Source: an uncultured Ruminococcus sp.
GTDB lineage: Bacteria; Bacillota; Clostridia; Oscillospirales; Acutalibacteraceae
NCBI GenBank assembly: GCA_934476515.1
Contig: CAKSNZ010000038.1
Coordinates: forward strand, 1-17,143
DNA length: 17,143 nt
Reading direction: 5' to 3'
In this document: positions 14,296-17,143 of the stretch, piece after piece
How positions within the stretch are numbered: the stretch's first letter is position 1
Layout of the letters: each line of letters begins with the position of its first letter
Translations under genes and position numbers: made by a program
Notes under the pieces: generated by a model
Database searches by the model: none
The model's input: only the letters and a program-made list of their open reading frames with translations
Told to the model about the DNA's origin: nothing

Positions 14296-14324
14296 ACTTT
14301 ATTTTATTATTAAAATATGAACAG

Positions 14325-14354
14325 ACAACCTCCTTCTGCTTAGAAAGAGGTTGT
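14325..14354 (+). terminator. Terminator of walJ-rlmH-rqcH
   Basis: ACAACCTCCTTCT and AGAAAGAGGTTGT form a 13-bp stem with one mismatch and a 4-base loop, followed by a T run and C. It lies 30 bases after the rqcH stop. Confidence 0.88.
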
Positions 14355-14446
14355 TTTTTCGTCAAATTAACTATTTTATATAGTGGATATACTATTAGAT
14401 TTAACATATATTTAATTTTTATTTAATATTCTTTTAAGTAATATTA

Positions 14447-14475
14447 TTGACAATAGTATAAGTTAAAATTACATT
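14447..14475 (+). promoter_or_regulatory. Promoter of the Na/Pi cotransporter gene
   Basis: A perfect TTGACA (14447-14452), a 17-base spacer and TACATT (14470-14475, 4 of 6 matches) form the promoter. It lies 70 bases before the ATG. I see no clear Pho-box-like direct repeats. Confidence 0.6.
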
Positions 14476-14545
14476 AGGGTAATTTGGAAACAATAAAATA
14501 TAAATAAAGAGTTTATAAAACAAGTTTCAGTAGGAGGTATCTTTT

Positions 14546-16213
14546 ATGGATGCTTACAGTATTGTGCTAAAAGTGATTATGGCACTTGGTGGTTTAGGTC
14601 TTTTCCTAATCGGTATGAAAAATATGGGTGAAGGCCTTGAACTTGCAGCAGGTAGCAAACTTCGTAATTTGCTAGAAAAAATTACTAGCAACAAGTTTAT
14701 TGCTATGCTTGTTGGTGTTTTGGTAACAGGTGTTATTCAGAGTTCATCTGCAACTGATGCTATGGTTGTTGGTTTTGCTAATGCAGGACTTATGGAATTT
14801 GGACAGGCAATCGGTGTTTTGTTTGGTGCTAAGATTGGTACAACCGTTACATCACTTTTGCTGGCTATTGATATTAAATCTTTCGTTCCTATATTTATTT
14901 TCCTTGGTGCTATTGTTATTACTTTCTTCAAGAAAAATAACTATAAGTATTACGGACAGATTGCAGCCGGTTTTGGTATGCTTTTCCTAGGTCTTTCACT
15001 AATGAGTGATAACCTAAAGTGGATGGGCGAGAGTGAGGCTTTCCTAAGTATTGCCGATAAGCTAAGTTTCCCACTACTAGGACTATTTGTCGGTATTATC
15101 TTTACAGGTATTATCCAAAGTTCATCAGCTTCTGTTGGTATTTTAATGGCACTTGCTTCTGCCGGTGTTATTACTTCTCTTGACCAAGCAGTATTTGTTG
15201 TATTTGGTTTCAATGTTGGTGCTTGTTCTGCTGCTATTCTTTCTTCACTTGGTGCAAACCGTACAGCTAAGCAGATTTCACTATCCAACTTATTAATCAG
15301 TTGCTTTGGTGCAATTATTATGACACTGGTTGCAGTGTTCTTACCATTTACAGATATTATCAACTACTTCCTGCCTGCAAAGACAGTAGGTGTAGCTGCT
15401 CAGATTTCTGCAGCACATATTATCTTTAATGTTGCAATTACAGTTATCTTACTTCCTTGTTCAAGCTTGATTATGAAGATTACAAAGTTAATTCTTCCTG
15501 ACCTTGAAGAAGAGAAAGAAAAGATGGGTACTGTTTATCTTGATAACCGTATCCTTACAACACCACCTATGGCTGTTCGTCAGGTTGAAAGAGAATGTGA
15601 AAGACTTTCTTCACTTGCAAGAAAAAGCTACGATATGGCTATTAAGGGATTCTTTGACCGCGACCTTTCTTATACCGAAAAGGTAGAAAAGAATGAAAAG
15701 GTAATCGACTATCTAACCCACGAAATTACAAGATACATTGTTAAGATTAATGGTCTTGATATTGTGGATGAAGATAGAAAGATTATGGGTGTAATGTACA
15801 AGGCTATTCAGGATCTTGAAAGAATCGGTGACCATGCCGAAAATATTACTGAATGTACAAAGAGAATGATCGACAGTAAAATCTTCTTTACAGATGATGC
15901 ACTAAATGAACTTCATCAGCTGGATGCACTTGTAATTAAGATGATTGACTGTGGCTTTGAAATGTTCAACACTCAAAAGGCAACTCCAACACTTGCAGAA
16001 ACAGTTGTTGATACTGAGGATGAACTTGATGATTGCTGTAACATCTTTAAAGAAAACCACATTAAGCGTATGAATGACGGACTTTGTACTGCTGAGAATG
16101 GTACAATCTTCCTAGAACTTCTTTCAGCATTTGAAAGAGTCGGTGACCATGCAGACAATGTTGCATTCTCACTTCCTAGAAAGAAACTTGTTTCTTATGC
16201 TAACGATAGATAA
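14546..16213 (+). CDS. Na/Pi cotransporter family protein with PhoU-like C-terminal domain
   Basis: This is a membrane protein of the NaPi-II/NptA type, expected to couple phosphate movement to sodium. About eight to nine hydrophobic segments fill residues 5-310. They contain two inverted-repeat signatures: QSSSA at 65-69 followed by GAKIGTT (94-100), and QSSSA at 191-195 followed by GFNVGAC (221-227). After a short linker, a cytoplasmic PhoU-like helical domain (about 335-550) carries ERIGDHAENI (near 425) and ERVGDHADNV (near 530). The 555-residue fused architecture is common in bacteria. The first GxNIGTT-type motif has Lys96 where Asn is usual. The ATG follows AGGAGG at 8 bases. The gene is flanked by its own promoter and terminator, so it is monocistronic. 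Substrate and direction are inferred from the family. Confidence 0.93.
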   Translation: MDAYSIVLKVIMALGGLGLFLIGMKNMGEGLELAAGSKLRNLLEKITSNKFIAMLVGVLVTGVIQSSSATDAMVVGFANAGLMEFGQAIGVLFGAKIGTTVTSLLLAIDIKSFVPIFIFLGAIVITFFKKNNYKYYGQIAAGFGMLFLGLSLMSDNLKWMGESEAFLSIADKLSFPLLGLFVGIIFTGIIQSSSASVGILMALASAGVITSLDQAVFVVFGFNVGACSAAILSSLGANRTAKQISLSNLLISCFGAIIMTLVAVFLPFTDIINYFLPAKTVGVAAQISAAHIIFNVAITVILLPCSSLIMKITKLILPDLEEEKEKMGTVYLDNRILTTPPMAVRQVERECERLSSLARKSYDMAIKGFFDRDLSYTEKVEKNEKVIDYLTHEITRYIVKINGLDIVDEDRKIMGVMYKAIQDLERIGDHAENITECTKRMIDSKIFFTDDALNELHQLDALVIKMIDCGFEMFNTQKATPTLAETVVDTEDELDDCCNIFKENHIKRMNDGLCTAENGTIFLELLSAFERVGDHADNVAFSLPRKKLVSYANDR

Positions 16214-16227
16214 TTAAATAAAATTAT

Positions 16228-16251
16228 GGGCTATTGCTTTTGCAATAGCCC
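16228..16251. terminator. Terminator between nptA-type gene and spoVT
   Basis: GGGCTATTGC and GCAATAGCCC form a perfect 10-bp stem with a TTTT loop, followed on the plus strand by TTTTCTT. On the minus strand the tail is ATAATTTTATTT, so it may also end spoVT transcripts. Confidence 0.88.
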
Positions 16252-16285
16252 TTTTCTTATCTATACATATTAAGGAGAATTTTTA

Positions 16286-16319
16286 TTTTTAATTTTGATT
16301 GTGGTTTTGTAAATTTGAG
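16286..16319 (+). repeat. R1 repeat, partial copy
   Basis: TTTTTAATTTTGATTGTGG (16286-16304), followed by TTTTGTAAATTTGA, matches the inner part of R1. The AATTAGGGTTTGT part is missing on both sides. It lies in the convergent gap between the cotransporter and spoVT. Confidence 0.5.
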
Positions 16320-16374
16320 ATTGTTTGAATAAGAAGAAAAGCTAATTAAAAAGAATTGAGAATAATATTAAAAT

Positions 16375-16917
16375 CTATTCTTCCATTTGCTTACCTAAAA
16401 ATGCAGCAGCACTTTGACAGAGCTTTACTTCTGTATTTGTTGGAATTTTTACTGTGTCACTTTCTAACATACACACCGAACCGGTAACATCTCCGGAAGC
16501 AATAATAGGGTAGATAATACCTGCCGGTGAGTCAATGCCCTCTACCGGAAAGGTATCGCCGTTGCTGGTTTCTGTTGCAATGTAACATCTTCTTTGTTCC
16601 ATATATCGCTCAAGGCTTTGGGTAACTCGCCTTTCAAGATATTCCCTTTTACTTGCACCGGATACTGCAATAACATGGTCTCTGTCGGTAATAACAGTTG
16701 GCATTTGGCTAACCCTCATTAATACATCAGCATACTGAGTGGCAAAGTTTCCTAACTCTCCTACAGGAGAATATTTCTTAAAAACCACTTCGCCATCAGT
16801 AGCAGTGAAAATTTCTAATGGATCACCCTCACGAATACGCAGTGTTCTGCGAATTTCTTTAGGTATAACAACTCTGCCTAAATCGTCAATTCTCCTAACA
16901 ATACCTGTGGCTTTCAT
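16375..16917 (-). CDS. spoVT: Stage V sporulation protein T, AbrB-type transcription regulator
   Basis: SpoVT tunes late forespore gene expression and spore properties in spore-formers. The 180 residues fit the family (about 178). The N-terminal swapped-hairpin SpoVT-AbrB DNA-binding domain is plain: MKATGIVRRIDDLGRVVIPK, then EIRRTLRIREGDPLEIF (to residue 37). The C-terminal GAF-like domain (about 56-180) includes VITDRDHVIAVSGASKREYL. The ATG has an AAGGAAA site upstream. A SigG-type promoter match lies 46 bases before the ATG, which agrees with forespore control known in Bacillus. A full-length spoVT supports a spore-forming or recently spore-forming host. Confidence 0.96.
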   Translation of the reverse strand: MKATGIVRRIDDLGRVVIPKEIRRTLRIREGDPLEIFTATDGEVVFKKYSPVGELGNFATQYADVLMRVSQMPTVITDRDHVIAVSGASKREYLERRVTQSLERYMEQRRCYIATETSNGDTFPVEGIDSPAGIIYPIIASGDVTGSVCMLESDTVKIPTNTEVKLCQSAAAFLGKQMEE

Positions 16918-16962
16918 ATATCAACATTTCCTTTCTAAATTAATGGATATAACACCCACTAA

Positions 16963-16992
16963 TATTATCTGTAAGTAAATATTGACTATGCC
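16963..16992 (-). promoter_or_regulatory. Candidate forespore (SigG/SigF-like) promoter of spoVT
   Basis: On the minus strand GGCATA (16992-16987), a 17-base spacer and GATAATA (16969-16963) resemble the SigG pattern of TGNATA and CATNNTA boxes, each with one deviation. GATAAT could also be a SigA -10, but no matching TTGACA-like box is present at the right distance on this strand. Confidence 0.4.
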
Positions 16993-17023
16993 AAAAATTA
17001 TAAGGTTATTTATGGAATTTTTA

Positions 17024-17074
17024 TTTTAAAATTTTGTCTGTGGGTAAAGGTAAGTTTGATAAATTTGGGTTTGT
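17024..17074 (+). repeat. R1 repeat copy upstream of spoVT
   Basis: This copy reads AAAATTTTGTCTGTGGGTAA (17028-17047), then AGGTAAGTTTGATAAATTTGG and GTTTGT (to 17074). It closely follows the units at 208-302 read on the minus strand. It lies upstream of the spoVT promoter. The remaining bases to 17143 show no supported feature. Confidence 0.55.
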
Positions 17075-17143
17075 AGTGCTAGAACTTGCCTTGTTATGTG
17101 GTAGATATTTAGAATTAGTAGAAACCATCCAGCCTTCCTTGTG

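Noticed and set aside
17075..17143. Start of another gene at the right edge
   Set aside because: No ribosome site, start codon context or family-like peptide can be supported in so short a stretch.

Overview
The window looks like chromosomal DNA of a low-GC, spore-forming Clostridia (Bacillota), perhaps a gut Oscillospirales/Ruminococcaceae lineage. The support is a Firmicutes-type core gene set (TrmK, a SigH-like sigma factor, WalJ, RqcH, SpoVT), AT-rich intergenic DNA and strong Shine-Dalgarno sites. The finer taxonomic placement is inference. No phage, plasmid, defence or CRISPR module is visible. All fourteen protein-coding genes belong to recognisable families.

Layout: 1-541 is non-coding and holds a possible miniature transposon end pair (10-185), two tandem copies of a dispersed repeat called R1 here (208-302) and one or two terminators. 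A minus-strand nadB-nadC operon for NAD precursor synthesis follows (2844-542), headed by a 22-bp perfect inverted repeat that may be an operator. hflX (3005-4255) is transcribed divergently. Positions 4256-5071 carry no gene but hold the most unusual structure in the window: a ~490-bp nested inverted-repeat element (4272-4762).

A minus-strand operon DUF1858-trmK-nif3 (6655-5072) has overlapping genes and its own promoter and terminator. Upstream, also on the minus strand, are a SigH-like sigma factor and a two-module zinc-ribbon protein (7711-6836). yifB/comM (7963-9492) runs on the plus strand, followed by a 398-base structured gap and murA. Next come walJ-rlmH-rqcH as a compact plus-strand cluster (11256-14295), a Na/Pi cotransporter with a PhoU tail (14546-16213), and spoVT on the minus strand (16917-16375).

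The gene functions are largely housekeeping: NAD synthesis, ribosome and RNA care (HflX, TrmK, RlmH, RqcH), peptidoglycan precursor synthesis (MurA) with cell-wall-linked WalJ, phosphate handling, and sporulation or stationary-phase control (SigH-like factor, SpoVT).

Two start codons differ from the longest open frame. The sigma factor starts at 7711, because the upstream TTG is itself the -35 box of a near-consensus promoter. MurA starts at TTG 9891. The novelty lies in the intergenic DNA: six copies of the R1 repeat, palindromic modules whose stems differ completely while their flanks are conserved, and paired transposase-site-like boxes.
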